A stretch of DNA of 64,000 nucleotides. Origin: Vigna angularis. Lineage: Eukaryota; Streptophyta; Magnoliopsida; Fabales; Fabaceae. The DNA lies in NCBI RefSeq assembly GCF_016808095.1, contig NC_068979.1, forward strand, positions 17,452,501-17,516,500. The letters run 5' to 3'. This document shows, in pieces, positions 24,407 to 35,611 of the stretch; position 1 is the first letter of the stretch, and each line of letters begins with the position of its first letter. The translations under genes and the position numbers were made by a program. Under the pieces are notes generated by a model. That model searched no databases. It had not been told where the DNA came from and saw only the letters and a program-made list of their open reading frames with translations.

Positions 24407-24784
24407 ATACGGTTAGTATTTTGAATATTTTGATTCTTATTTTTATTTTTATTTTTTTTATTTTTATTTTTATCTTTTTTTTTTAACGCACATACATTTA
24501 ATTTAATTTGAGTTATTTTGTAGTCTTTAGTCATTCTTGTTTCAGCAAAAATCTTTGTTCTTGTTTTAATTAAGAATTTCTCTTGAGAAATACTTAAGGC
24601 TAGTTTGAATACACTCTGGCTAGGAAAGACTTGGTACTTAAGTTGTCCATTGTGACGCACCTCTCTTTCCTAGGAGTGGACCCAACAAGTTTCTCTTATC
24701 TCTTATTTGAAATCTTTCTCTAAAGCAAGAACAAAAGAAAAAGAGAAGTAACAAAGAAACAACTTCAAGCAGATTGTGTAGTGC

Positions 24785-26615
24785 ATGACCAGAGCTAACC
24801 CGGGAGAAATTTATCAAATTAACCCGGAAGTCGAAAGGAATTTGCGTAAGCTACGGAGAAGATTGAAATTTGGGTGTTCTACTGAGGGAACACTTCTTAC
24901 ATCTGAGGCCATACCACCTTCATTATCTCTAGTTATAAACATACCATCTAATCCTTTACCTGATCCTAACCCAAACAATATGGCACAAAGAACCATCAGA
25001 CAGTTAGCCACCTCCCAAAATACAGTTATCCGAAGTAACATTGAATACCCTCATGAGGAGCGGGAGTTGAGACCTGACCTGTTAAATGCCTTACCAAAGT
25101 TCAATGGGTTATCAAAGGAGAATCCATACAAACACTTGAGACAATTCCACATGTTGTGTGAAAACTTTAGATCTCCCAAGATCACAATAGAGAGCCTTAA
25201 AATGAGGGCTTTTCCTTTTACTCTTCAAGGAGCAGCTCAAGATTGGTGGTATTATCTCTCTACAAGGATTACAAATTGGGAAACTATTGAAAGACTTTTT
25301 GTTGAAAAGTATTTTCCTGCATCCAGATTATCTGCCATCTGTAGAGAAATCCAAGACATAAGACAAAGAGATAGAGAAAATCTTAGTGAGTATTGGGAAA
25401 GATTCCAAGAAACTATGTTCTTCATGCCCTCAACTCCAAATGGAAGATTATATTCTAAGCTTTTATGAAGTCTTAAGTCCTATTGATAGGTCATGGGCAG
25501 ATGCTGCAAGCGGAGGATCTTTCTTAGACAGGTCACTAGAACGGAAGGCAGTAGACAATCAACAATATGGCATAAGAGAAAATTCAGTGACTTTGTTGAA
25601 GGGAGTGCATGAAATTGATAATGGTGCAGTTGATGGAAAGAGGATAGATGAAAGATTGAATAAGCTAGAAAGCAAACTCGACGAGATTGCAAGTTTGTTT
25701 AAAACCTCAACTCCACAAATTGCTAAGAAGTGTGGAATTTGCATTTCAACTAACCATTATACTGATGAATGTCCTAGCTGGGTGGAAACCACTGTGGAAA
25801 ACCCATCTCAAGCTTTTGCTGCAAACATGATTGGAGGAAATAGACCATACCAGAATTATCATGACTCATCCTCCAATAGGTATCAATAGAATAAACAACC
25901 TTATGTTCCACCTCAACAAAGGCAGCAACCTCAACCTGAAATGTCACTACAAGATTTCATGAAAACAATACTTGAGCAAAATTTAGAAATCAAGAAATCA
26001 AATTTAGAGTTGACCCAGAGGGTGGAAAAATTAGAGGCTAAGGAGTCAAATAACTTACCTGCACAAACAGTGATCAACCCGCAAAATGTAAGTGCTATTA
26101 CTTTGAGAACGGGTAAGCAAGTAGAAGGTCTTGAAGGAGCCCAAGAAGATGAAGATAAGGAGAAAGAAGGAGCACAAATTGATGACAATGGAGGACCAAG
26201 TAAACCATCACCTAAGACTACCATTGATAAATCTAGGTTAGTATCCTCTAACTCTTCAAAAAAATCTTCTTCATCTTATTCTCCACCTCCTCCATATCCA
26301 AATTGGTTGAAACCGAGAAACAAAAATAATGGAGGAATTAGACCAAGAGATCTTAAATACTTTCAAAAAGGTGGAGATCAACATTCCCTTGCTAGATGCT
26401 GTTAAGCAAATCCCTAAATATGCCAAGTTTTTGAAAGAAATTTGCACAAATAAAAGGCGTTTTAGGGATAATGAGGTTGTGAATTTGGAAAGAAATGTGT
26501 CAAGTTTGATTAAGAAGCATATTGAAATACCGCAAAAATGCAAGGATCCAGGTATGTTTTCTGTTCCATGTGTTATTGGAAATTCAAAGTTTGACAATGC
26601 CATGCTAGATACATC
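24785..26615 (+). pseudogene. Gag and start of protease, element J
   Basis: Frame 24785-25468 carries the Gag core: LPKFNGLSKENPYKHL, then RAFPFTLQGAAQDWWYYL and VEKYFPASR. A +1 shift near 25400-25460 leads to 25386-25889, which has a CCHC zinc knuckle (C-x2-C-x4-H-x4-C, CGICISTNHYTDEC, from 25731). TAG at 25887-25889 interrupts a Gln-rich stretch (RYQ-stop-NKQPY). The frame then goes on at 25941-26405 with the SAITLRTGKQ block common after Gag in this clade. 26329-26640 holds the pre-protease helix region and the first half of protease, stopping at the active site AMLDT where foreign sequence begins. Dead by frameshift, stop and truncation. Confidence 0.88.
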
Positions 26616-26782
26616 ATCAAGAAATACTCATCATGCATAAATCACAAGCAAACCATCAGAGTAGATAAAGTTTCACACTGAGTACATCACAACCTATTCT
26701 AATAACAGAAGCAAATAAGAATAAAAAGATGAGTTTAGAACACTAGGGTGTCTCCCAGTAAGCGCTTGTTTAACATCACGAG
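26616..26782 (-). mobile_element. Family A scrap between J and C
   Basis: The first ~90 bp match the 3' non-coding region of H (around 776-865). The rest is a GTGTCTCCCAGTAAGCGCTTGTTTAAC motif 2 copy. The two pieces are not adjacent in intact elements, so the scrap is itself rearranged. Element C is inserted at its right end, next to ACGAG (26778-26782). Confidence 0.7.
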
Positions 26783-28794
26783 TGATGAGTCGTTATTTCT
26801 TGAACTATATTTAGTTTATTTCACTTAAATAAACCAGGGGATTGTGTTTAATTGTCTGTTATTTCCCCGTTTTCCGAATTCTGCTTAATTTGGTCGGAAA
26901 TTCGTAATTGTGCTAATTTGGGTTTTTTGAGCTGATTAAGTGCATTTCTGGTTGTAGGGAAGTTAAGGAAACATCATCTGGAACATTGGGACATGGCGTG
27001 ACACACTCAAAGGCTCAACATTTAGTCATTTAGATTCTAATTAAAGTTGTAATTTCGTTTTCTAGAAGCCCTTAATTAGAATTAAGTGTTTTGGACCCTT
27101 TTAGGAGCAATTTTGTAAAAAAACCATTTGTAGGACATGTGCCTTTGAGGTTAGTGATTTGGACCTAGGGTTTTATTGTGTGGACCCACCCTTATTAAGG
27201 AGAGGACACACAGCCCTTGTCCAGCCGCCACTTGCCATTTACGAGGGGTTGACACTTTCTTGGCTTGTGTTCTTGGAGTCTGAGAATGGTTTTTACGCTC
27301 ATTTTTTATGATGAATGAAAAAAAAAAGCTTCACTTTCTATTTTGTTGATTACACATGGCCCTTTTTATTTCTTTGGTTCAAACAATTTTAATTTGAAGA
27401 ACGTTCACGGCATGGGAGAATGGTAGCAACAAGCAATTCAGCTTTTGGCTTTTAGGGAAGCGGTCCAGCAGCAGCTCACGGGAAGGTGCTACACGGAGAG
27501 CAACAGCGTGTGCGCGTTGAGCTGGAAGAAGTGAAGTGGTGTCTCGGCATGTACGTGTGTTGGGCAGCCACTTGTTTTGGGGGTCTCAGCTTTTGAACGT
27601 TGCACGGAGAATGGATGGGAGGCTATCGCATGATGCATTCAAATTGGCTTTGAAAGAAGTTCTCACACGTTGAGCTGGAAGCAAGGAAGGGGGCGCTGAT
27701 TCACTTTTCTTTTTAGTAGCACACTCGGTGATTGAGTTTTATTTTCTTTCTTTGGAGAAGAGCAGCACGGTCACGTGAAGAACCAAGGAAGCACACAGAC
27801 CTTTTCAGTTTTGCTATAGAAGCTTTGTACTTGGAGCATTGGGAGACGTGGAGTTGATTTAAGTGTAGCACATTCACTGAGTGTGTGAGGTGCTGTCACG
27901 GTTTGGGAGGATGCACAAGCTTACATTCTAACCTTTGATTAAAGCCTTTTATTGCTTCATTGCTGGAACGGAAAAAGCACCGTGATTAATACTTGGAGAA
28001 TAAAGTCTAGGTGATGGGACGTTGGCAGCAGCAACAATGCATTTCCTTTACTACTTTGAGAATGAAGAGGTGATTAGATGGGGGTAGGTGTACTTGTTTG
28101 GTGATAATTTTGAGAGAAGAAATATTTGCTTTGGAGAAATGGATGCAGCGAGGAACATGTGCATTAGAGGTGATGGTGATTGATTATTAGGAGGGACCAT
28201 GTCACGGTTGCAAGCATTGAATCACGCACATGGTCACAGCTTTTAAGGGGCTTTTGATTGATTGATTTTGGGAGGCACATTCACGGTAAAAGAGGTGGAT
28301 TGCTGCTCATGGTAGCAAATGGTCAAGTGAAAAGCACACGGTACATTAAATTCTAAGAAGAAGAGAAGTGATGTCACGGAAGGGGTTTTAGGGTTCTTTA
28401 CTTATTCAAGCATTTAATGTTAAATGTTCTTTAAGCATTCATTTCAATTGTCCGCCATTCTCAGTTTGCATTAAATTGTTTAGCTCAATGTTGCACGTTT
28501 AATTTGGTCTAAGCATTTTTCATTTTAATGTTCTCTATTTTTCTTGGTTGTGATATTTTAGTTATGATGTTAGTTTAAGTGATCAACTGTTTTAATCCTG
28601 TGTTTACAATTGTTTTTTTTTTTTTTTAATTTAGTTCAATTGCATTCACAAACCTTTCACAAACCCGCCCTACGTGTTCGACCTATTGACTGAACCACAT
28701 TTGGTCCTTGAGAAACGACCTAGGAGTCACTTCCTAGTTTATACTGCATTATTTCTATGCAATCAAATTTGATGGGCCGCGACAGCCCGCATCA
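26783..28794 (+). mobile_element. 5' LTR of element C
   Basis: Starts TGATGAGTCGTTATTTC and ends GACAGCCCGCATCA, about 2.0 kb. The 3' LTR from 52043 matches it with few changes. No coding sequence is supported. A poly-T run lies at about 28613-28628. Confidence 0.88.
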
Positions 28795-28799
28795 AATTT

Positions 28800-28815
28800 T
28801 GGCGCCGATGCCGGG
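28800..28815 (+). other. PBS of C, interrupted by element E
   Basis: TGGCGCCGATGCCGGG matches 15 of the first 16 PBS positions. The LTR of E starts at the next base (28816), so the insertion fell inside the PBS, and CCGGG would be its left target copy. Confidence 0.88.
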
Positions 28816-30276
28816 TGATGACAAATTTATGAACATCGAAAACGGCGCCACAAACTTGTTTAACAATCGGCAAGTGTGACCGAATCGTATCAAGTAATAA
28901 AACTAGGTAAGACCAAGTATCGTTTTCCCAAAGGACTCACGACCTAGTTAGTTATCTGATTCGTTGATTATTTAAGACTTGTGAACGATTGATTGTAGGT
29001 TTAAATGCAAAAGACAGTAATTAAACATGTATGCATGAATGTGATCAAAGGCAAAAAGAGTAAAACAAACACGGAATGAATTATATGGATGAGTATGTTG
29101 TTGGGGTTATCAATTTCATCTTATCTACTCTCATATACTTTAGGAATTCATCAATCTTTTCATCAATGTTAATGCCACTCTCTAAATCACCTTGTCGAGA
29201 AGGCCTATCCTTAATTACGAGTTCATACAATTCCTAGCATTCCTAGTAATTAGATCTGAAGTGTAGGAGCTTAAAGGCAACCAATATATTATTGGGAGAA
29301 ATTCCCCGGATCTAGACTTCCCCGTACGTTCCCATATCGACAAAATCAATGATCATGGCAATGAATGAGTTAAACAAAGCAAGCATTAAGCAAAGAGGAA
29401 AAACCCTAACTAATGATGAAAGAAAGCATGTATCTTAAAATAAGATGTTAAAACATTAATTCCATATATGAGAGTTTCATAGGACTACATTGATTCCCCA
29501 ACAACAATACAAAGTTTAGTTCACCATATTCATGGTGAAGCTAGATGAACAATAATGAAAAGAATGAAAGAGATAGAAAACCCTAGAAAGAGAAGAGGAG
29601 AGCCGTCACCATCTCTCAATTTACCCCCAAGGGGTGAAAAGTGTGTTTCTGCTTCCTCCCAGCCAAAGATACAAACCCTAGGACGTCCTAAAACTTATAT
29701 ACTATTCTAAACATACAGAAAATTAGGCCCAAGCCCATAAAAGTAACCAAAAACCAGTCCAAGCCCACTTAGAATGGCGCTCAGCGGTATTTTTACCGCT
29801 GAGCGGTAATAGCGCATGATCCATTTTGCCCCCAGCTGCTGTTTTTGCCCCTCAACGGTGATTTTGGCACCTGAAAAGTGCCGCGCAGCGGTATTTTACC
29901 GCTCAGCGCCACTCTGTCACACTTTTTCTGCGTTCTGGTTGATTTTTCAGCATTCTGGTTGACTAGTTGACTTTTCTGGTTGACTAGTTGACTTTTCTTG
30001 TTGACTGGTTGACTTTTCTGGTTGACTGGTTGACTTTTCTGGTTTCTGGTTGACTTTTCAGCACTCCAATAATTTGGTACTTCCATTCTTCTTTCAAATC
30101 ATTCAATTAGCCTACAAAATCAAGGGAATCTTGCACAAAACCATTAAATTCACTTTCAACTCTCTTATTCACAAAAATATGACCAAAAGCATGATTTCAA
30201 GCTAGTTTCTAAGTGTTAAAGGTTGCTTTTAGTATCAAATTTAATCATGAAAATAACAGTTTTTCAACTGTTATCA
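28816..30276 (-). mobile_element. 3' LTR of E, with a W-box-like repeat expansion
   Basis: 1,461 bp, longer than the ~1.3 kb norm because of a 21 bp tandem repeat at 29936-30060. It has the usual AGCGG palindromes (about 29775-29915), TATA-like TATATACT complement region near 29697, and terminal hairpin ending TTATCA. The frame at 29793-30086 is only a translation of the repeat. Confidence 0.88.
29936..30060. repeat. 21 bp tandem repeat rich in TTGAC
   Basis: About five copies of GGTTGACTAGTTGACTTTTCT with small variants, giving nine TTGAC cores. TTGAC followed by C or T is the W-box core bound by WRKY factors; in this array most cores are followed by T. Other family A LTRs here lack the expansion. 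Confidence 0.85.
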
Positions 30277-31935
30277 CAACCCCAAACTTAGAACTTTGCT
30301 TGTCCTCAAGCAAACAAGATGTAACTCAATCTTCTTCCAATCAATACAACGGTTCACTGCATTCAAAATCCTCTTTTCAAGATAAGTAAGTACTCAATTA
30401 AGCTTATGACAAAAACTTCAGTCAAGACATGCACATGCTTTAATGTTCACACAATCACCTAATATCCAACGAATGCTATTTTTCATGAATGATCAATCAA
30501 CTAAGCATGGATATTTATGTGCTCATGGAATCTTTCCTCACTAGGTAAAGTGTTTCACTCAAACACAAGTGTATAAGAGGTAATCACTCATTCACTCTAC
30601 CATCACAATGTCACATGAATTGACTTTGCCTTTCATTTAACCATAATCAAATACATTCACAAGTATGCATCATCAAAAGGACTTTTCAATGGCTTATAAT
30701 GTGGCTGGGCTAACAAGAAAATTGGTTTTTTCTAGATCACAAAACCCTTGAGTTAAGAGAATCATATCGACACAATCATTCTTATTTATTCCCAACTTTC
30801 TTTTGCATTAAGCTTTGCTTTTTCTTTTCTTTTCTTTTCTTTCTCTTTTTCTTTTTCTTTTCACATTCTTATTTCTTAGCTCTTAGCTCAATGCTTTCAA
30901 TTTCCCTTTCTATTTTCCAACAACCCCAAACTTGAACATTTATCAATACCACAAAATATTTTCTACTTAACTCAAGGTAAAGCTTTCAACAAGGGTTTTA
31001 AATTTGTGTTCAAGGCTAAGGGTTCAAATGATAGAACACATAGTGTTCTCTTTTGTGGCTTATTTCATGCAATTTGGCTAATATAAGGGTTACCAACAAA
31101 CGACCTTGATCATATAATGCAAACAAGAAAGTAATTCAATCATAGCAAACCTGGGCAAAGTCATTCATGCTTTCAAAGTAATAACACTCAATCACAAAAA
31201 CTCTGGAGCTCAAAACCTCACATTTGACATACACATCCTGCTCAATATCACAATCACAATCACAATAACTTGCATTTGTTCACGAAGCTTGTGAACCACC
31301 TGTATAAGCATGTAATGTGCACATCTCACCATCAATCTATATCAAAGCATCATTCAAGCATTACTTATCAAACAATCACAATCATCAGCAAACCATCATA
31401 ACAGATAAAGTTTCCAATTGAGTACATCAAACCCTAAACAAAAACAAATAAGTGAATAATAAAACAAATCCTGCTCTAGTGCTTTGAAAAACCCAGCCCC
31501 ATAAATGATGCTCTCTCCCAACCCCAAACTTAGATGGAAAACTAGTGAGCAAGTGAGTGAAAGGAAGATTTTCTCAAGAGGGGTGAGGAAAAAGTTGTAG
31601 AGATCCTTTGAAAAAGTATGTAGGAGTATGTGTGCAGAGAAGAGTATGAAAAGAAAAACTAAGGCGCAGCTTAGGGTATAAAAATACCCTAATGGGCTCG
31701 GCTTCCGCTGAGGGCAACCTAAGCCCCTTCTGCGACACTACCGCTCAGCAGTAGTTTGCTGCTCAGCGGCACTTACGGGAAGTGCTCTCCTTCTCCTTAG
31801 CTTAACCTAAATGCGTCCTAAACATACCCCTAACTGGCTTCCTGCAATTAAGGTGTCAGATCACTCAAACATTCAATCCCTATCATGCAACTAAAGTAGA
31901 ATAAAAACAAACAATACAGATAGAATCAATCAACT
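30277..31935 (-). mobile_element. 3' non-coding region of E
   Basis: No gene. A GAGGA-loop hairpin lies at 30295-30314 beside the G-rich PPT-like tract. 30590-31480 parallels B and D. AGCGG palindromes at about 31735-31775 repeat those of B at 20905 and D at 39800, so the palindrome also occurs outside LTRs. Confidence 0.8.
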
Positions 31936-32240
31936 GGGTTGCCTCCCAGGTAGCGCTTGTTTAACGTCACGAGCCTGACCAAAAATCCTCCTGCACCCTT
32001 CAGTAGATGCAAATCTTTCTTACCAACACCCATCGGTAGGTGTATACAAACATAGTATCCTTCAGTAGATACTCTTCCGCCTAACATCCATGAATAGATG
32101 TAAACCCTGTAACAAACTTATAACAAAAACAAAAATACCCAAAAGTTCAAAATTACATCACCAAATCAAAAATTAAAAGTTTTTAAATCATTGGGTTGCC
32201 TCCCAGCAAGCGCTCTTTTAACGTCACTAGCTTGACCCAA
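31936..32240 (-). other. Hairpin array of E with both flanking motifs
   Basis: Motif 2 is at about 31936-31985, hairpins at 31990-32105 and motif 1 at about 32190-32240. Hairpin 4 has arms ACATC and GATGT, where B and D have GCATC and GATGC: a paired change of both arms. Hairpin 1 pairs through a G-U wobble (GCACC with GATGC). Confidence 0.75.
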
Positions 32241-33179
32241 TAAAGCTCATGTTCCATCTTCTTTTTCTTCTTTCTACTGAACTTCTTCAGAAATTTGATC
32301 AAACCAGGAACTTGTTGCAATGTCTCAATCATAGGAACTTTAATCTCCAATTTCTTGAAGATTTCCATAAAGCGCTCAAATTCCTTCTTCCTATGATACT
32401 TCTTTGGATGAGGAAGAGGTTTTTCATATGATTCTTTCTTTTTTTCTCTCGTCCTCTTTTTCTTCACACAAATTTTCTCTCCGTCTTTCTCTTCTCTCTC
32501 TTTTCTCTCTTCTTTTTCCAACTCAACTTTTTCAACATTTACACTCACTAGCACTTTACACACTTCCCTAGGGTTAACCTCAGTATTAGCCCCAAAATTC
32601 TTGTCAGGCCTTTCTTCCAATAGCTTATTAATTTGACCCATTTGAATCTCCATGTTCGTAATAGAAATCTATTGCTTGTATGAATTGCTGAAGAGTTTCT
32701 TCCATCCCTATTGATCTTTCATTAAGTATAGAAATCTGTTGCCATAAGGTTGGTTGTTGTTGTTTCTTGTTAAATTGCCCAGTTTGTCCAGCTTGCCCAC
32801 TTTGTCCTTGACCAATACATGGGTGTGGTTTCCACCCTTCATTGAAGTTTCCCTGACAGTATGGAAATTGATTGGCCCTGAAGTTAACATCCTCTAAAGC
32901 TTCTGCTGGAAAGGCGCATTGACCATTGACATGGTCACCTCCACATAATTCACACAACTGTAATTGAACTTGTGCAACAGCCTTTAACTCTTTTGGCAGT
33001 TGTGCAAGTGTTTTTGTGAGATTCTCCAATTGTTGAGTTAGTATCTTGTTCTGAGCTAACAAGGCATCATTGGCTGTGATCCATGGTTGAGTGAGGTTTC
33101 CACTGAGATTAATTTGGTAGAATTGAGTGCCCATATAGTTAAATTCTTGTCTGAATTGCATCCTGTAAACATTAGGCAC
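32183..33179 (-). pseudogene. Truncated gag of element E
   Basis: Frames 33179-32628 and 32653-32183. The first contains a coiled-coil-like segment (QNKILTQQLENLTKTLAQL), a CCHC knuckle (CELCGGDHVNGQC) and a Gln-rich WQQ region, all as in D. The Gag core upstream of this is missing. The second starts EIQMGQINKLLEERP, continues into a charged region and FMEIFKKLEIKVPMIETLQQ, then runs into FLKKFSRKKKKK and motif 1. Protease is deleted at the same place as in B. It may produce a zinc-knuckle fragment, but nothing shows that it does. Confidence 0.78.
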
Positions 33180-33213
33180 AAAACTCTAAAAAATATTTGT
33201 TAGCACAAAAAGA

Positions 33214-34989
33214 TGGAGAAGATAGATAAATCAAAGGATATAATTGAAAAGATAGGAAGATAGGAAATAAAAATAGAAAAATAAAAACAGAAAATAAAAT
33301 AAAATAAAATAAAAATAAAAACAGAAAATAAAATAAAAACAAAAAATAAAATAAAATAAAATAAAATAAAAACCGAAAAATAAAATAAAATAAAATAAAA
33401 ACAATAAAATATAAACAGAAAATAAAAACAGAAAAAATAAAAACAGAAATTCAAATTGCAAAATTCAAGTCAAAGATAATCCATAATCAAACAAATAAAC
33501 TAGCTAAACCACGAGTCCCCGGCAACGGCGCCAAAAACTTGATGACAAATTTATGAACACCGAAAACGGCGCCACAAACTTGTTTAACAATCGGCAAGTG
33601 TGACCGAATCGTATCAAGTAATAAAACTAGGTAAGACCAAGTATCGTTTTCCCAAAGGACTCACGGCCTAGTTAGTTATCTGATTCGTTGATTATTTAAG
33701 ACTTGTGAACGATTGATTGTAGGTTTAAATGCAAAAGACAGTAATTAAACATGTATGCATGAATGTGATCAATGGCAAAAAGAGTAAAACAAACACGGAA
33801 TGAATTATATGGATGAGTATGTTGTTGGGGTTATCAATTTCATCTTATCCACTCTCATATACTTTAGGAATTCATCAATCTTTTCATCAATGTTAATGTC
33901 ACTCTCTAAATCACCTTGTCGAGAAGGCCTATCCTTAATTACGAGTTCATACAATTCCTAGCATTCCTAGTAATTAGTTCTGAAGTGCAGGAGCTTAAAG
34001 GCAACCAATATGCTATTGGGAGAAATTCCCCGGATCTAGATTTCCCCGTACGTTCCCATATCGACAAAATCAATAATCATAGCAATGAATGAGTTAAACA
34101 AAGATGGAGAAGATAGATAAATCAAAGGATATAATTGAAAAGATAGGAAGATAGGAAATAAAAATAGAAAAATAAAAACAGAAAATAAAATAAAATAAAA
34201 ATAAAAACAGAAAATAAAATAAAAACAGAAAATAAAATAAAATAAAATAAAATAAAAACCGAAAAATAAAATAAAATAAAATAAAAACAATAACATATAA
34301 ACAGAAAATAAAAACAGAAAAAGTAAAAACAGAAATTCAAATTGCAAAATTCAAGTCAAAGATAATCAATAATCAAACAAATAAACTAGCTAAACCACGA
34401 GTCCCCGGTAACGGCGCCAAAAACTTGATGACAAATTTATGAACACCGAAAATGGCGCCACAAACTTGTTTAACAATCGGCAAGTGTGACCGAATCGTAT
34501 GAAGTAATAAAACTAGGTAAGACCAAGTATCGTTTTCCCAAAGGACTCACGGCCTAGTTAGTTATCTGATTCGTTGATTATTTAAGACTTGTGAACGATT
34601 GATTGTAGGTTTAAATGCAAAAGACAGTAATTAAACATGTATGCATGAATGTGATCAATGGCAAAAAGAGTAAAACAAACACGGAATGAATTATATGGAT
34701 GAGTATGTTGTTGGGGTTATCAATTTCATCTTATCCACTCTCATATACTTTAGGAATTCATCAATCTTTTCATCAATGTTAATGCCACTCTCTAAATCAC
34801 CTTGTCGAGAAGGCCTATCCTTAATTACGAGTTCATACAATTCCTAGCATTCCTAGCATTCCTAGCATTGAGCAAAGAGGAAAAACCCTAACTAATGATG
34901 AAAGAAAGCATAAGTCTTAAATTAAGATGTTAAAACAAATTCCATATATGAGAATTTCACAAGACTACATTGATTCCCCAACAACAATA
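33214..34989 (-). repeat. 886 bp tandem duplication of leader, PBS and U5
   Basis: Leader microsatellite, PBS and the first ~564 bp of LTR occur at 33214-34103 and again from about 34100, offset 886. The PBS copies are at 33516-33533 and 34402-34419. The second U5 copy has a ~170 bp internal loss near 34850, marked by a triplicated ATTCCTAGC word. Confidence 0.85.
33516..33533 (-). other. PBS copy 1 of E
   Basis: Plus-strand TCCCCGGCAACGGCGCCA equals the 3' end of plant tRNA-Asp(GTC) plus CCA at all 18 positions. The second copy, with one mismatch, is at 34402-34419. The LTR-like segment follows 6 bp away at 33540. Confidence 0.92.
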
Positions 34990-35581
34990 CAAGGTTTAGT
35001 TCACCATATTCATGGTGAATCTACATGAACAATAATGAAAGAATGGAAGCTAAAACCCTAGAAAGGTGAAAAGGTAGCCTGAGCATCCAAGATCTTCCTT
35101 CAAAGGGGTGGAAAAGAGAGTGTTTGCTTCGTCCCAGCCAAAGATACAAACCCTAGGAACACCTAAAGCTTATATATTGTTCGTAATAATACAGAAAATT
35201 AGGCCCAAGCCCAAAATAATGCCGCTCAGCGGTAAGTGCGTGAGTTGGTTTCCTCCCCTTAGCGGCCTTTTCACCCCTCAACGGAGCCAACGTGGGTTTC
35301 TGAGTGCCGCTCAGCGGTAAATTGCCGCTGAGCAGTAGTTGCGGCTTCTCCTTTTGCACTTTTTGATGTCTTTTCTGATTCCCTTTCTATCCTTCTTCAC
35401 TTCTTTCACCAAATACACCTTAAAACCTGCATAAAACACTGAAATCAAGCATAAACCTGTCCAGCTCTCTTATTTCCAAAAATATAACCAAAAGCATGAT
35501 TTCAAGCTAGTTTCTAAGTGTTAAAGGTTGCTTTTAGTATTAAATTTAAGCATGAAAATAACAGTTTTTCAATTGTTATCA
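34426..35581 (-). mobile_element. 5' LTR of E (second copy, with internal loss)
   Basis: Starts TGATGACAAATTTATGAAC and ends AATTGTTATCA at 35581. The palindrome cluster (about 35220-35340), TATA region (about 35170) and CACCATATTCATGGTG hairpin (about 35001) are present. One arm of the terminal hairpin carries a substitution. Confidence 0.87.
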
Positions 35582-35611
35582 GTCCTGCACATTCCTGAAA
35601 AGTGCAAGGAC
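35582..35611 (+). pseudogene. Protease N-terminal scrap of C
   Basis: Thirty bases between E and D. They include ATTCCTGAAAAGTGCAAGGAC and join, after removal of D and one AGGAC copy, to AGGACCCAGGTATATTTTGC at 44364. The product matches the IPxKCKDPG block before the protease in J. Confidence 0.85.

Larger units (their letters stand above)
15612..26615 (+). mobile_element. Element J: plus-strand, family 3, long LTR, truncated
   Basis: The 5' LTR starts TGATGAGTGCATATTTG at 15612 and ends GCGTATCA at 24384, followed by a PBS and gag. Subtracting element B and its 5 bp duplication, the LTR is about 3.5 kb. Coding sequence stops in the protease active-site region at about 26615, where family A sequence begins. 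Pol and the 3' LTR are absent. J was inserted in the 5' LTR of I. Confidence 0.85.
28816..35581 (-). mobile_element. Composite element E: minus-strand, family A, non-autonomous
   Basis: 3' LTR 28816-30276, internal 30277-33539, and a 5' region with a tandemly duplicated PBS and U5 (LTR parts 33540-34103 and 34426-35581). The flanks do not match: CCGGG on the left and GTCCT on the right (35582-35586). C's leader and gag are missing between those flanks. This suggests two family A insertions in C that recombined. Like B, it lacks protease, pol and ORF3. Confidence 0.82.

Noticed and set aside
29793..30086. 97-codon frame with Asn-Gln-Lys-Ser repeats
   Set aside because: It is the 21 bp LTR tandem repeat read in one phase, not a gene.
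33200..34347. Hydrophobic Phe/Tyr/Leu-rich frames that look like membrane proteins
   Set aside because: They are translations of the AAAAT microsatellite in E's leader and its duplicate; frames in two phases read the same way.
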